64,000 bases of DNA from Gigaspora margarita (Eukaryota; Glomeromycota; Glomeromycetes; Diversisporales; Gigasporaceae), in contig WTPW01000609.1 of the NCBI GenBank assembly GCA_009809945.1, positions 292,011 to 356,010 on the forward strand. The letters run 5' to 3'. The notes under the pieces were generated by a model that was given only the letters and a program-made list of their open reading frames with translations, ran no database searches and was not told the origin of the DNA. A program made the translations under genes and the position numbers. Positions 21,998 to 33,536 of this stretch are shown piece by piece (the stretch's first letter is position 1; every line of letters begins with the position of its first letter).

Positions 21998-23362
21998 TTA
22001 TTTCGTTAGCGCCATATTAGCATGTTTCTGGTAATAAATATATGCTTTATATTCATCTTTATCAGTTCCAATTCCATTAAGATAACAATCTCCTAGCTTC
22101 TTTATTCCTTGTTCATTACCCATATCAGCAGATTTTTGATAATAAATGAACGCTTTATTTTCGTCCTTTTCGACTCCAATTCCATTTTGATAAAAATTTC
22201 CAAGATTGTATACTCCACTAGGACTATACAAATCAGCTGATTTTTGATAATAAATGAACGCTTTATTTTCGTTTTTTTCAACTCCAATTCCATTTAGATA
22301 ACAATGTCCAAGCCATTCTGTTCCATTAACATTACATATGCCATCAGATTTTTGAAAACAAAGAAATGCCTTATGTTCATCCTTTTCAACTCCAATCCCA
22401 CGAAAATAACAGTGACCAAGACCATCAATTCCACCCAAATCTGCAGATTTTTGGCAATAAATGAATGCTTTATGTTCATCCTTTTCAACTCCAATTCCTT
22501 TTGCGTAACAATATCCAAGATTGTTCATTCCGTAATTACTACCCAAGTCAGCGGATGTTTGATAATAAATGAATGCTTTATGATTATTCTTTTCAACTCC
22601 AATTCCTTTTTCGTAACAATATCCAAGATTGTGTAATCCGGTAGCATTACCTATGTTGGCAGATTTTTGATAATAAATAAATGCCTTATATTCATCCCTT
22701 TTAACTCCAATTCCATTAAGATAACAAGTTCCAAGACAGTTCATACCCATAACATGACCAATTTCTGCTAATTTTCGATAATATATTAATGCCTTATTTA
22801 TGTCTTTTTCAACACCAATTCCATAAAGATAGCTACTACCAAGAGATTCGATTCCATATGGATTTTCCAAAACTGCTGATTTTTGATAATAAATGAATGC
22901 CTTATGATTGTCCTTTTTAACTCCAATTCCATTTTGATAACAAAAACCGAGATCACACATTCCATTAGAGTTTCCCAATTTAGCTGATTTTTGACAATGA
23001 ATAAATACTTTATTATTATCATTTTTAATCCATTTTCCAAAATAGTAGCACATTCCAAGAATATGTTGAATAATAGAATTAGTTTTAATAATAGGATTTG
23101 TTTTATTCTTTAAACATAAATTGATTATTTCTTCAGGTTTTTGCTGTTTATTTGTCAAATGCTGATCTATTGAGTAAAGAATTGAGTCTATAAAATGTTC
23201 TTTCGCAAGTTCTTTATTATATAAATCACATAATTCTTCGACAATTCTATGTAAAAAATCCTGTGAATCTCTTTTTGAAAATATTGACAACTTGAACTTT
23301 ATCATCGTGGATTGTGCTTTTATAAAACGCTTTGTAGATGGATTGTTGTAAGCTCCTTTCAT
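21998..23362 (-). CDS. Sel1-like repeat protein, ten repeats (454 aa)
   Basis: Close paralogue of the gene at 10288-11652, with the same length and start. The head (residues 1-98) contains EELCDLYNKELAKEHFIDS and KPEEIINLCLKNKTNP. Residues 99-454 form ten Sel1 repeats with the core LGYCYxxGIGVEKDExKAFIYYQKSAD. One repeat, in the same position in both paralogues, is two residues short (GGIDGLGHCYFRGIGVEKDE). It is expected to be a soluble alpha-helical solenoid for protein binding; ligand unknown. The ATG at 23362 follows the promoter dyad by 8 bp, which supports this start. No intron, stop or frameshift is visible. Other long frames across this interval are shadows of the repeats. Confidence 0.9.
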   Translation of the reverse strand: MKGAYNNPSTKRFIKAQSTMIKFKLSIFSKRDSQDFLHRIVEELCDLYNKELAKEHFIDSILYSIDQHLTNKQQKPEEIINLCLKNKTNPIIKTNSIIQHILGMCYYFGKWIKNDNNKVFIHCQKSAKLGNSNGMCDLGFCYQNGIGVKKDNHKAFIYYQKSAVLENPYGIESLGSSYLYGIGVEKDINKALIYYRKLAEIGHVMGMNCLGTCYLNGIGVKRDEYKAFIYYQKSANIGNATGLHNLGYCYEKGIGVEKNNHKAFIYYQTSADLGSNYGMNNLGYCYAKGIGVEKDEHKAFIYCQKSADLGGIDGLGHCYFRGIGVEKDEHKAFLCFQKSDGICNVNGTEWLGHCYLNGIGVEKNENKAFIYYQKSADLYSPSGVYNLGNFYQNGIGVEKDENKAFIYYQKSADMGNEQGIKKLGDCYLNGIGTDKDEYKAYIYYQKHANMALTK

Positions 23363-23432
23363 TTGTATGTGTTCATATATTCGAACTGAGCTATAATTGA
23401 CAGTGAATTATATATGCAATTGCTTATTACAC
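23363..23432 (-). promoter_or_regulatory. SLR promoter: GTGTAAT box, TATA, near-perfect TTCG dyad
   Basis: On the minus strand gtgtaataagcaattg, catatataattc and gttcgaatatatgaac (23371-23386) precede the ATG. Order and spacing match the other SLR genes on both strands. Confidence 0.65.
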
Positions 23433-24042
23433 AAATCGTCAGAAACATGAATCAAATTTCATGACCGGTGTAACGTAATATATCGGAATATTCGTCCGTT
23501 TTTGTAAATTAGCCTAATTTGGTAATGGAAGCCTTTGAAAATGCTATTATTAGTTATGTTTCATAAATTTAAATTTTTGATTATTTTTAGGTTTGTATTG
23601 TACGTACGTACGTACGCATGTCTTATTTTTTTTATGAAACAAGGACATACTGGATCCAATTTTCTAAGTTAAAATGAAGTTTCCGATTGGTTATTTTCTA
23701 TTATGTCTTTTAAGAGCAAAATTCTTCAAATTAAAATGGCTCGTTATTTCATTAATTTGCATCGGATAAAAATTGTACTGCAAATAAACAAGAACTAATG
23801 TTTTAATTAAAGCCAAAAATCGTAAAATCAATCAAAATTGTCGAAGGCTGGTTTTTCTCAGTCCATACTATTCTCTACCAAAAGAAACTTTCGGTGAGCG
23901 ATTTTATCTTTAATGTGCTTACAGCTGACCCTAATGTCTATGAATTTTAAGAAATTTTGTTAACATTATGTGATCACAAATCTGCAACAAGTTAGCACAC
24001 ATTTCAGATGTGCCACTTTGTTTAGATCTTTATGTGCTATTA

Positions 24043-24252
24043 GGCCATACAAAGTTAATTTTTCGTTTTGCATAACTTGGTGTTCCAAAATTTTAGTCAG
24101 CGGGTCTGGGTTTTTTTTCTTTAGATTTACTATATAAATTAATAGACTCATGTCACATCTAAAGCCAAGCAAAGCTAAATTTTCGTTTTGTATAATATGG
24201 AATCAGAAAATTTTTGATTTATTTATCGGGCCTACTGGGTAAGTCCGGAAAT
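24043..24252 (-). mobile_element. Truncated Harbinger-like MITE (orthologous to 12649)
   Basis: ggccatacaaagttaatttt after TTA, then the internal inverted tip (aaagccaagcaaagct). It is cut about 210 bp in, where an LTR-like segment begins. It occupies the same position relative to the SLR gene as the copy at 12649-13019. Confidence 0.75.
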
Positions 24253-24253
24253 C

Positions 24254-24850
24254 AAGGTCACTGTTAGACTTGAAAATCATCCAAAATTCCCATTAGTTGT
24301 ATAAATCACGAGACCTCATGATCACTCGTAAATCAATGTAATGTCATAAATTCGAATTTGTGACATTAGAGATTCGAATTATCCTATTAGTTTTACTCCA
24401 CATTTGTATATAGATCTTCTTTCTTTATTTAGTATAAATAACTTTCAACATTTCCAAATTAGTCAAAATCCGAGATAATAACACGTTAACGTGTTAGCAC
24501 GTATGCATGTGTTAAAGGGTACCGGTAAGAATTACGAAAATTCTATATAGCACGTCAACGTGCTGGGCTTAGCATTATCATTGTTAATAGCGCGTAACGT
24601 GTTAGATAGCATGTTAACGTGCTAGATAATACATTAACGTGTCTTATATTAAATTCAAATGTATATAAACGAATGAATCTGGCGTCAATAAAGGAAGAGA
24701 AGTTCACTTCGGTTTTACTTAAAGATAATAAAGGAAGTAAACTAGTGTAGTGCTGAAGAGCCTTTATTCAAATGAATCAGAAATTATCTCCTAGTAACTA
24801 TTAGAGTTAAATCAGTTAAACATATACACTCTCCCTTTTTTATAGTTACA
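24254..24850 (+). mobile_element. LTR-like fossil with repeated cacgttaacgtg dyads
   Basis: Starts near tgttagacttg or tgtcataaattcg. It carries five or six variants of the dyad aacacgttaacgtgtt between 24478 and 24645, then a TATA-like gtatataaacg (about 24661) and aataaagg. A CpG-poor relative lies inverted at 30962-31755, split there by the octamer element. No internal genes are seen, so it is best read as a solitary LTR or similar fragment; exact ends uncertain. Confidence 0.4.
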
Positions 24851-25220
24851 GTAGTTAATTATTTCGATTATTTCGATTTGTAATAAAAAGAAAAAAAGAA
24901 ATCGATTATGATTAGTGATTTCGATTTGATAATTTTTTATTGAATCCGCTTATAACGAAGACACAAAGCGGTGCTTTTATTGTGAGTCGCTGGACTTTCC
25001 GTGTGACAAATGGGCCACGGGACTTGTTCATGACGAGTAATCTGATGATCTGTTGTTTTCTTTGTCGTTTGATTTCTGCTCGACATTATGTCCAGCACAC
25101 GTCGCAAAACAAACCAGATTTTCTTTTCATTGTCATTTTTTACTGGACAAAAGAAATTTTCAAGCTTTAAAAATAAAGACATCGTCTGCAAGTACATTTT
25201 TTTTCATAAAACGTATTATT
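24850..25220. other. Short CpG-containing stretch without recognised gene
   Basis: Contains overlapping open frames on both strands (24937-25197) of unusual composition (on the minus strand TTKKTTDHQITRHEQ). No domain or promoter was recognised. It may be the internal part of the adjacent LTR-like fossil. Confidence 0.3.
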
Positions 25221-25749
25221 TAGGATAGTCATCTCCCTCCATAGTCACCTCCTCTATGGTCACTAAGCCATATAATCACATTTTTATTTTTACCAACATT
25301 TTATATAATTTATACCTCTATATTGGCACAATTGCCTTATAGTCATTATCACATTTTTTTGTTAACCAATTATATAATGCCTATATAAAAATTACACTCT
25401 ATAAAAGCACACAATAAATAAATCAAATCAGATAAATTTCACTTTTTATTATTCCATTTTACTTTTATACTATTTATAAGCATAACTTTCTAATGTATCT
25501 TTAATTATTGTGGATTAACTGTTACACACACACATATTTGTAAAAGTACCATAGATTGATCAGTGTATATATGTATAGAGTAATGATGTTACCTGAAACT
25601 ACTTTGAGCTAATACCGAACCTCAGCACTCTACCCAAAATTAAAACCCAAAAACCTGAAACTATATTGATATTTCAAAACCTTTCTGAAACTAAGTCTAT
25701 ATGTATAGCATAAGACAAATCTATCTGATGTTTGATTTAGTATAAACAA

Positions 25750-26280
25750 ATTATCATGATACACTTTCTAGATAACCAATTCTCTGACAATTACTTTCTC
25801 AATACCAACACTTTCCTAATACAACCACTTTATGATAACTACTATTTCCTAAAAAATCCCTTTCTGGCAACCATTTTTCCAACAAACCTTTCCCAATACA
25901 GCAACTTATTTGATGACCATTTATCTAACAATTACTTTCTACAACAACTATTTCATTTACAACACAACTATTTAGCTAACAACCATTTATGCAATAATCA
26001 TTTCTCTGACAATTACAAGCTTTCTAATAACATCCTTCCCAACAACTTTCTATTCTCCTAATAACCTATCCTTTTTCTAACAATCTTTCTTTTCTCTAAC
26101 AACTCTTCATTCTCTGCCTTTCTCTAACAACCTTCTATTCTCTAACAATCTTCTTTTAACTAGCAAGCTTCCTTTCTTTACAACTTTTCTTTTCCTGACA
26201 ACATCTCTTTTACTAAAACCTTCTATTCCTGACATTACAACTTCCACTTCTCCAATACAAATATTTTTCTTCTAAAAACC
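25750..26280. repeat. Degenerate pyrimidine-rich minisatellite (ctttctctaacaac)n
   Basis: Irregular 15-24-bp units such as ctttctctaacaaccttcta, strongly C+T+A biased on the plus strand. The open frame at 25756-26061 is an artefact (N, F and L repeats). Confidence 0.65.
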
Positions 26281-26404
26281 TTCTGCTATATCTATTCTCA
26301 ACACATTAATTATTTTATAGCATATTTAAATATATATAAAAAAAATAATAAAATAAATTATTAAAAAAAACAGTTAAAAAAATAAGATAAAAATTTAAAT
26401 AAAT

Positions 26405-26615
26405 GGGCTTTATAATTTAGTGCACTCTGCACTGTAGTGCTCTCTATAGTAACAAATGATTAGGATTAGAATTAGAATTAGAATTGGAGTTATAGAATTA
26501 TAGTAAAATTGCAAGAGAAGCATTTTTGTTAAAAGCGCAACAGGGTTACCCTAGTAAAATTTTGAGAAACACAAAGGGGTGCACTACAGTGCTGGTGCAC
26601 TAAATTTTAAAACCC
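26405..26615. mobile_element. 211-bp MITE with 9-bp target duplication (MULE-like)
   Basis: TIR: gggctttataatttagtgca and, inverted, gggttttaaaatttagtgca, continuing to gcactgtagtgc. It is flanked by identical taaataaat (26396-26404 and 26616-26624). Nine-base duplications are typical of Mutator-like elements. Confidence 0.8.
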
Positions 26616-26754
26616 TAAATAAATTATTAAAAAAAGAATTATTAATTAAAATAAAAAAAATTGAAATTTTATTAAAAAAATCAAAAATTTTGCAAGCCAA
26701 TCTATTTCTAAAATCTTATATAAAGATTGTAACTCAAAATTTACATTATTCTTA

Positions 26755-27295
26755 GGGGCTTCCAGAAATTATATAATTTTTTTGTTACTAATAAATTTTA
26801 AAATTTTATCCCACCCATCTGATACCCTTTTAACCAATCAAATTTTATAATTTTTAAAAAATTATCATAATAATTATATAATTTAATATTTAATATCTTT
26901 TGATCTACTAGACCTATTTGGATAATTTACTAACAAAATAATCCCTCAAAAAGTGGATTCTAACAAGTCTAAAATCATAAAAATCCAATACAGAATTCCA
27001 AGATCAAACTAGATTTATGTATTATTATATAATAGTTATTTAATATATAATAATACATAAACCTAGTCTAATATTGGGATTCTGTAATTGGATTTTTATA
27101 GTTTTAGACTTGCTAGAATCCTCTTTTTGAGAGGTTATTTTGGTAGTTAAATTATCCAAATTGGTTTAGTAGAACAAAAATTATTAAATATTAAATTTAT
27201 TAATAATTTTATAATTTTATATTTTGGCTAGAATTATAACCTAACGTTTCAAACCCACCCACCCATTCTAAAGTTATGTAATTTTTGAATGCATC
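26755..27295. mobile_element. Foldback MITE, 'gggcttccagaaattacgtaa' family
   Basis: The arms share inverted words: gatctactagacc, taacaaaataat, ttctaacaagtctaaaatc, aaaatccaat. The centre is another inverted pair (tttatgtattattatataa). A fresher, CpG-retaining relative starts at 63786. The same core (gtagatcaaaaattat, gtctcactgagacg) is also in 30380-30500. Confidence 0.7.
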
Positions 27296-28192
27296 ATACT
27301 GTAGTAAATATTGATCTACAAGCTTTACATTATATAACTTAATTTGACAACCAGTAAAACATTTGTACAATATATATTTTTAAATTATAATATTAAAAAA
27401 TTTTTATTAAATTTTTTTAATCAGTTTGTATATTTTGCACCTATTATTGTTTTCTTTATTATTAAATAATTGTAATTACAATCCTATTGCTTAAGCCAGT
27501 CAATTAATTATAAATTTGCTAGCTTTAGCAAACACAGTTGCAAATACAATTATTTAATTATAAAGAAAATTAATATTTTTTATTTTATTGCACTTGTATA
27601 AATTTATAACCTTTATGATAATTTTTAATAAATAAAAATCTCTAAATATTTACTTTTCATATTTTGTAACATAATAGTAACTATACAGAGGTTATTTTAT
27701 ATTAGTTACACTTTTTTATAATCACAGTTTTTTGTATCCAAAGGTGTGACTATAAAGGGAAATAACAGTACTAAATAAAATTATATGAAATTAGTTTTTA
27801 GAGTTAGGGGTTAAAGTTAGAATAAAGTTTAGAAATTTAAAATTAGAGTTATTATTTAAATACTACAAATAAAAATTTTTATATAAACATGTGAACATAG
27901 CAAAAATCTTGGTGGAAATAGTAGTTAGAACCCTAAGTTATTAGTATATAGGCCACAAAAAATTAAAAATTTTTATAGTAGGGTATTTACCAATAACTGT
28001 AAGTATTTTTAATATATAACTTATAAAATTTTATTAAAAAAATATGCAATTAAATTAAATAACCTATAAAAAAATAAAAATATAAAATAATATACAAATA
28101 AAATTGGCTTATAACCTGACAAATAATTTTATACATGCTATTTTTTTATATATTTAAAATCACTATATAGACTACAAACTGTATTATCTATA

Positions 28193-28390
28193 TACTATAT
28201 CCTATTATAAATAAGCACCCTCTTTTTTGAAATTTTAAATTCAAATATCTTAACAACAATCTAATTAAATTTTTTAATTTAAATTTTATCATTATAAATA
28301 AATTTTTATTAAGTTTGATTAAATGATTGTCAAAATATTTGAATTTAAAATCTCAAAAAAGAGGGTGCTTATTCAAGATAGGATACAGTA
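28193..28390. mobile_element. 198-bp palindromic MITE, TIR tactatatcctattataaat
   Basis: Nearly the whole element folds back. Left tactatatcct...aataagcaccctctttttt equals the inverted right tactgtatcct...aataagcaccctctttttt. TA at the tips suggests Tc1/mariner-type mobilisation. Confidence 0.75.
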
Positions 28391-28936
28391 TGTCTATAGC
28401 TAATTTATTATTATATAGATTAGAATATATGTATAGTTTAGCAATTTGATATAATATTAGAGTTTAGAAACAAATTAAGAACAATATCCATTATAAATCT
28501 TAAATGCAAAATTAGTATACATCACTATGGTTATATTGATACTCTCAAAATTAAAGAAATTGTCTGATATATCCAGATGTTGATTTGATCAGAAGCAGTT
28601 TCATATTAAATATATAGGTTCAAAAAGTTAAAATGTTGATATAGCAAGATATTATTAGTTTCACAAATCTTCAAGATTGTATAATTATATTTGTAGATTA
28701 GTATATATATCATAATAAAATTATTAAAATCAAAGAGAACTTTTTCTCTTGTATTTTCTTTTTTAAGTCAAATTTATTTATTTATGTATAAAGTCTATTG
28801 CAAAAAGATTTGCATATTAAATAGCTATAATTTAAAAAATTTTATTATAATTAAATTTTTAATTTTTTTAATTCAATATATATTTTAACTAACCAGATTT
28901 ATAACAATAAAATTAGTTTAATTATATTATTATTAA

Positions 28937-29959
28937 CAGGCCCAGGACATGTTTCTTTAAAATAGACAAATGCTGTTTATAATTAAATTTAAAAAAAATA
29001 TATATATAAATTTACTATATAACTTTGAGCTAAGATCCTTTAATTCTTATTTATTGACTTTAAATTAAATTTTTGGGGATATAAAACAAAGGGAGAAGAA
29101 AAAAATTGAGCTTAATAAAATTGATGCCAATTTTGCACAAACCAAAAATATAACTTTGATAAAATCAAATCTTTGCCAATTTTAAGATAATGAATACTCT
29201 GAACAACTTTACTTAGAAGTTGAAAGTAGGTTACCTTGTAAGAAAAATAGATTATCTATGTACTAAAGTTAAAATTTTTTGGTTTTCAATATAAATCCCT
29301 TTTTTTGTCAAGATTAGTATTTTGAACCATTCAACTAAAAGTTCAATCAGGGTTGATTTAAATAGGCTTACAGGTATTCTCAGCCAATTGTTGATATTTG
29401 TTTATATTGAGTAAAATAGAATATGTCAATTCTACTTTACCCAATATAAATAAACATTAGCGATTGGCTAGGAATACCTATAAATCTACCTGGATCAGCC
29501 CCAATTGAACTTTCAGTTAATGGTTCAAAACACTAGTTAAGATATCCTGTATTGGGCTTTTAAATAAAAATGTTCAGCAGGTAATTCTACTTGTATTAAA
29601 ATCAAACACACTTTTTTAAACTTTTTACTAAATGAAAAATGGGGTTAAAGTTAAAAAAAATTTTAAAAAATTTTTTTTAACTTTAACCCGATTTTTACTT
29701 AGTAAAAGGTTCAAAAAAGTGCATTTTGACTTTAATACAAGTAGAATTACCTGATAAACAAGTTTATTTAGAAAACTTATAATTTAATTTTTAAGCTTAA
29801 TTTTTTTCTTTTTCCTCTTGTTTTATATTTCCAAAAAATTTAATTTAAAGTTAATAAATAAGATTTAAGAGAAACTTAGCTCAAAGTTATATAGTAAATT
29901 CATGTTTTTTTAAAAATTTTAATTATAGATAACAATGAAAGGAACATGCTCTGAGCCTG
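28937..29959. mobile_element. 1.0-kb foldback element flanked by TTAA
   Basis: Arms of roughly 400 bp: caggcccaggacatgtttc, ttactatataactttgagct, gggagaagaaaaaaattgag and their inverses. TTAA at 28933-28936 and 29960-29963 could be a piggyBac-type duplication or part of the palindrome. The centre (29380-29520) is a further inverted pair. Related to 7524-8690. Confidence 0.7.
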
Positions 29960-30133
29960 TTAAAATAAAAAATTTATTAATAATGACTTTTTTAAATATT
30001 TACTATATATAAATTACTAAATAAATTTATTAGTAATTTATATATGCAACAAATCAAATTATCTAACTTTAAAGCTTAATTTTTTTTAACTAGCAATCCA
30101 TATTTCTCAAATTTTAACTATATATTTATTATA

Positions 30134-30726
30134 TAAGGGAGTTGGGTGTATTGTGGTATTGTGGCCAAGTGATGTATCTTGTAATCTAGTGATCAGAATT
30201 GGTAAAATTTATACCATTCAATTCGTCTCATCGAGACGAATTGAATGGTATAAATTTCATCCAATTCTGATCACTAGATCACAAGATATTATCATTTATG
30301 CAAAATATAAGTTTTTGCATATATTTGATTATATTAGTAAAGTTGCAATTTTTTTGCATATAAACCTTTAACGAACTTGGGATCCCGTGATTGGATTTTA
30401 ACGATTTTGTACTTGTTAGAATCGTCTCACTGAGACGGTCATTTTGGTAGTAAAATCATCCAAAACGGACCAGTAGATCAAAAATTATTCGCTGTTAAAT
30501 AATTGGCCACAATACCCCCTCCCCTCTAAAATTTAGGTTTTATATTCTATTTGTATACTAAGTATTTCTATCTAAACTATATTTATGATATAAAGATTTT
30601 TTTACAGTAATTTATTCTTTACTAAGTATAGTTCAAATAATAAAAATTGCATAAAAATCTATTGGCTTATTAAAAAGTTTTATTAGTAGAGACTTTAACC
30701 TGGCCACAATACTCCCAACTCCCTTA
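30134..30726. mobile_element. 593-bp MITE with TA flanks and long internal hairpin
   Basis: Ends taagggagttgggtgtattg and, inverted, taagggagttgggagtattg; TA on both sides. Inside (30175-30289) a near-perfect palindrome (attcaattcgtctc / gagacgaattgaat at its tip) has arms of about 55 bp. Also contains the gtctcactgagacg block seen in the 63786 family. Confidence 0.8.
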
Positions 30727-30961
30727 TAAACCAATGTACTTGCATAGTACAAACTTATAAAATTGCAAATTGGTTTTAAAAATTGTTTAAAGGAGGTTTT
30801 TTTTTAAAAAAGAATTCAAAAAGTTTTGTATAAACTGAAACCTACATTATTTAATATAAAAAATATTAAATAATTAATAAAATATTCAAAAAGTTTCTTT
30901 AGTACTAAAATTAACTAATTTTTGGGATACAAATCTTTTTGCACCAGACCATACTTATATT

Positions 30962-31755
30962 TAATAGATGATATGTTAACATATTATCTAGCACTTTAAT
31001 ATACTTCTAATATGCCATAAAGGATAGAAATCATATAGTCATAGTTGATTAGTTGACTAATCAACTAAATTTTTTCATAGTCAGTTGATCAATTAGTTGA
31101 TTAGTTGATTAGTCAACTAGTCAAATAGTCAATTAGTCGATTAATCAATTAGTCAACTTATTGATTAGTTGACTAATCGACTAGTTGATTAGTTGACTAA
31201 TCGATTAGTTGATTAATTGATTAGTTGATTAGTTAATTAGTTGATTAAATTATTATCTATTTCATATTTTCATTACTATATTTCTAGTATCCATTTTTTT
31301 TGTATATTTATTGACTAGCCAATTAATCAACTAATTGATTAATCAACTAATTGACTAGTTGACTAATCAATTAGTCAACCAATCAATTAATTAATTAGTT
31401 GACTAAAAATTTTTAACTGATTCCTATCCATAATGCTATATACTATTAACAATAATACTACAAAGCCTAATATATTGCTACACTATCTAGAATTTTTATA
31501 TCTTACCCTTAAAACATATATATGCTAACATATTAATGTGTTATGAAGAATTTACAAAATGGGCAATTATATGTTAATTATCAAGTATATCTTAGATTTT
31601 ACTACCATTGAATGAATTATACAAAAATGGATCTAAACTAAATAATAAAAAGAAGATCTATATACAAATATGAGATATAAAACTAATCGGAAAATTTGAA
31701 TCTCTAATGTTACAAATTCAAATTTGCAACAATATACAATTTATCTAAGATATAT
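30962..31755 (-). mobile_element. CpG-depleted LTR-like fossil, split by the octamer element
   Basis: Minus-strand sequence aligns by eye to 24345-24650 (gtatatagatcttcttt, tgctagataata, gttaac dyads). The octamer element at 31019-31431 interrupts it. Age: clearly older than the 24254 copy, judged by loss of CG. Confidence 0.5.
31019..31431 (-). mobile_element. Compact GACTAATC-octamer element (413 bp)
   Basis: Ends ggatagaaatcatatagtca and the inverse of gataggaatcagttaaaa. Two octamer arrays (31045-31245 and 31318-31405) surround a 75-bp centre that matches 20020-20085 inverted. Most octamers read gattagtt/aactaatc, where the 17.4-20.2 kb copy has tcg/cga. Confidence 0.8.
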
Positions 31756-31762
31756 ATTGTAA

Positions 31763-32098
31763 AGTGCAGAACAGTATAAACCAACACACCTGCACCAAAT
31801 TTAAAATAAATACTCGATTCTAATTGGCTAATATAATAGAATCAATTGTGATTGGTCAAAAATCACATATGAGTTTCTTTTTTTATATATTAAATACCAA
31901 ATTTTCAGATTCTTAGTAAAATTTAAATCAATATAAATTTTAAAGTTAAATAAACAAAATTCTTTTCTAACCAAATTGTAGCTTAGATTTGAAGCTACAA
32001 ATTGGTTAAAAAATTTTATTAAGAAATTTTTATTTTTAAGTTATATCAATTTTTGTAAAATATATATAAAAAGGTGTTGGTTTATAGTGTCCCGCACT
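31763..32098. mobile_element. 336-bp foldback MITE, TIR agtgcNgNacaNtataaacc
   Basis: Left agtgcagaacagtataaacc and inverted right agtgcgggacactataaacc, both followed by aacac. The centre is a long inverted pair (accaaattgtagctt / aagctacaaattggt). Confidence 0.8.
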
Positions 32099-32211
32099 GT
32101 ATAATTTCTAATCTGGTTGCAACTAGCTATCAACTGTTCAGTAATAATAAAAACTAATATGCAGTACACTTAATATAGGATGTGAAATTGGATGGCTAAA
32201 AAGCTGAGCCA

Positions 32212-32392
32212 CCAGATTTTAAAAATAGCAAAATAGTACTAATTTTATCATAACAACAACAAACTTCACCAAAATTGTTATATTTTAATTCCATATATCT
32301 ACAAAATTAAACAAAACAATTTTAACTAAATTTGAATATGTAGTTGTTATGTTAATGCTAGTGCTATTTTACTATTGCTAAAATCAGTAGTT
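32212..32392. mobile_element. ~180-bp MITE, TIR gattttaaaaatagcaaaat
   Basis: Left gattttaaaaatagcaaaat...taacaacaac and inverted right gattttagcaatagtaaaat...taacaactac. About 45-bp arms, no coding region. Confidence 0.7.
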
Positions 32393-32573
32393 CTGCTAGA
32401 AAGCAAAATAAATAAAATTTATATTAGTAAACATAATAGAAAAATATAAAACTTTGCTTAATCAAAATATAATATGCTCATATAATAATTAAGAAATAAA
32501 TCAGATCAAATTATAATAATGAATATAATAAATATGTTCATAGTTGAGTTAAATACAGTTATGGGTTGGTGAG

Positions 32574-32745
32574 GACCCCAAAATATACATAGATAGGGCG
32601 GGTTAATTATAAATTTACTAAAAATAGAAAGATTTGCAAAAAATCTCAAAAATAAACAAACAATTACTAAAAATAGAAAGATTTGCATAAAATCCCCCAA
32701 AATAAGCAAACTAATACTGATCTATCTATGTATATTTTGGGGTTC
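32574..32745. mobile_element. 172-bp MITE, TIR gaNccccaaaatatacatag
   Basis: Left gaccccaaaatatacataga, inverted right gaaccccaaaatatacatag. The interior has two direct copies of actaaaaatagaaagatttg. Confidence 0.75.
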
Positions 32746-33116
32746 TGGCCAGTGCAAAAAGATTTGTACCTCAAAAATTTTTATAATTTTGACATTAAGA
32801 AAAAGTTTTTATTTTCTTAATTAATTATTAAAAATTTTTTAGTATCAAATAAAATAGGTTTAATCTAACTTTTTAATATTGTTTTATTTTAATAATTAAG
32901 TATGTACAATTCACTGTATTTGAAAAAAAAATATTAAAAAAATGATATTTTAAATAATTTTGCAACCAATATGCAGTTGTATGAGCTTGTACTTCACAAT
33001 GCATTAATTGCATATGATAAAGATATGATCAAAATTTGAGCAAAATTGAATTACTGGTTGTAAAGAAATTAAGTTTTAAAGTAAGATAATTTGATTTTTT
33101 ACTATATAAGCATATA

Positions 33117-33391
33117 CAGTATTGTACGTTTTGGCTGTCCACAGCCTTTTTTGGCTTGTTCACGTCCAAAATTGTCAAAATGTCCAAGATTGTCCAAAGT
33201 TTGTCCAGGCTTTAATGATTAATAAATCTATCTAAAAAACTATATAACTATATTTTTTTTAGGTACAACCACATTTTAGTTTTAAAATAGGTTATCTTAA
33301 TAAAATTTTAAGTATTTTTACTTTATTTAATTGTTCAGAATTGTCCAAAATTGTCCAAATTATTGTCCAAAGTCATCCTATGACAACAATG
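33117..33391 (-). mobile_element. 275-bp hAT-like MITE with ttgtccaaa repeats
   Basis: Near-identical inverted relative of 45950-46230, with tips cagtattgt / cattgttgt. Flanks agcatata and tgcatata fit an 8-bp duplication with one change. Both ends carry tandem ttgtccaaaattgtcc words. Confidence 0.7.
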
Positions 33392-33536
33392 TGCATATAT
33401 ATAAATTACTATAGTAAATTATATAGTAAATATTTTTAAAAAAAGTTACTATAATAAATTTTTTATTTTAGCAATAAAATAACAAAATAATTTTATTTTT
33501 ATTAATCCAGTAACCTATTAATTATGGGAAATTATA

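Larger units (their letters stand above)
20505..24042. repeat. Segmental duplication A, copy 2 (with 8960-12648)
   Basis: Same order as copy 1: 3' flank, SLR gene, promoter and upstream flank to tatgtgctatta, where the shared MITE begins. Private to this copy are the MITE at 20823-21186, a short insertion near 21402-21478 and an extra stretch near 23828-23915. The 200 bp before it (20280-20500) hold nothing recognised. Confidence 0.8.
25221..27771. mobile_element. Old Tc1/mariner- or pogo-like element, 2.5 kb
   Basis: The left end has tccatagtcacctcctctat. The right end read on the minus strand is tactgttatttccctttata followed by gtcacaccttt. This 'TATAGTCAC' end type is common to fungal Tc1/pogo elements. 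The body is CpG-poor, contains a pyrimidine minisatellite and two younger MITEs, and has no readable transposase. Confidence 0.5.

Noticed and set aside
24937-25197. Overlapping 76- and 86-aa frames on opposite strands
   Set aside because: No domain, no promoter, mutually overlapping; at most debris of the adjacent fossil.
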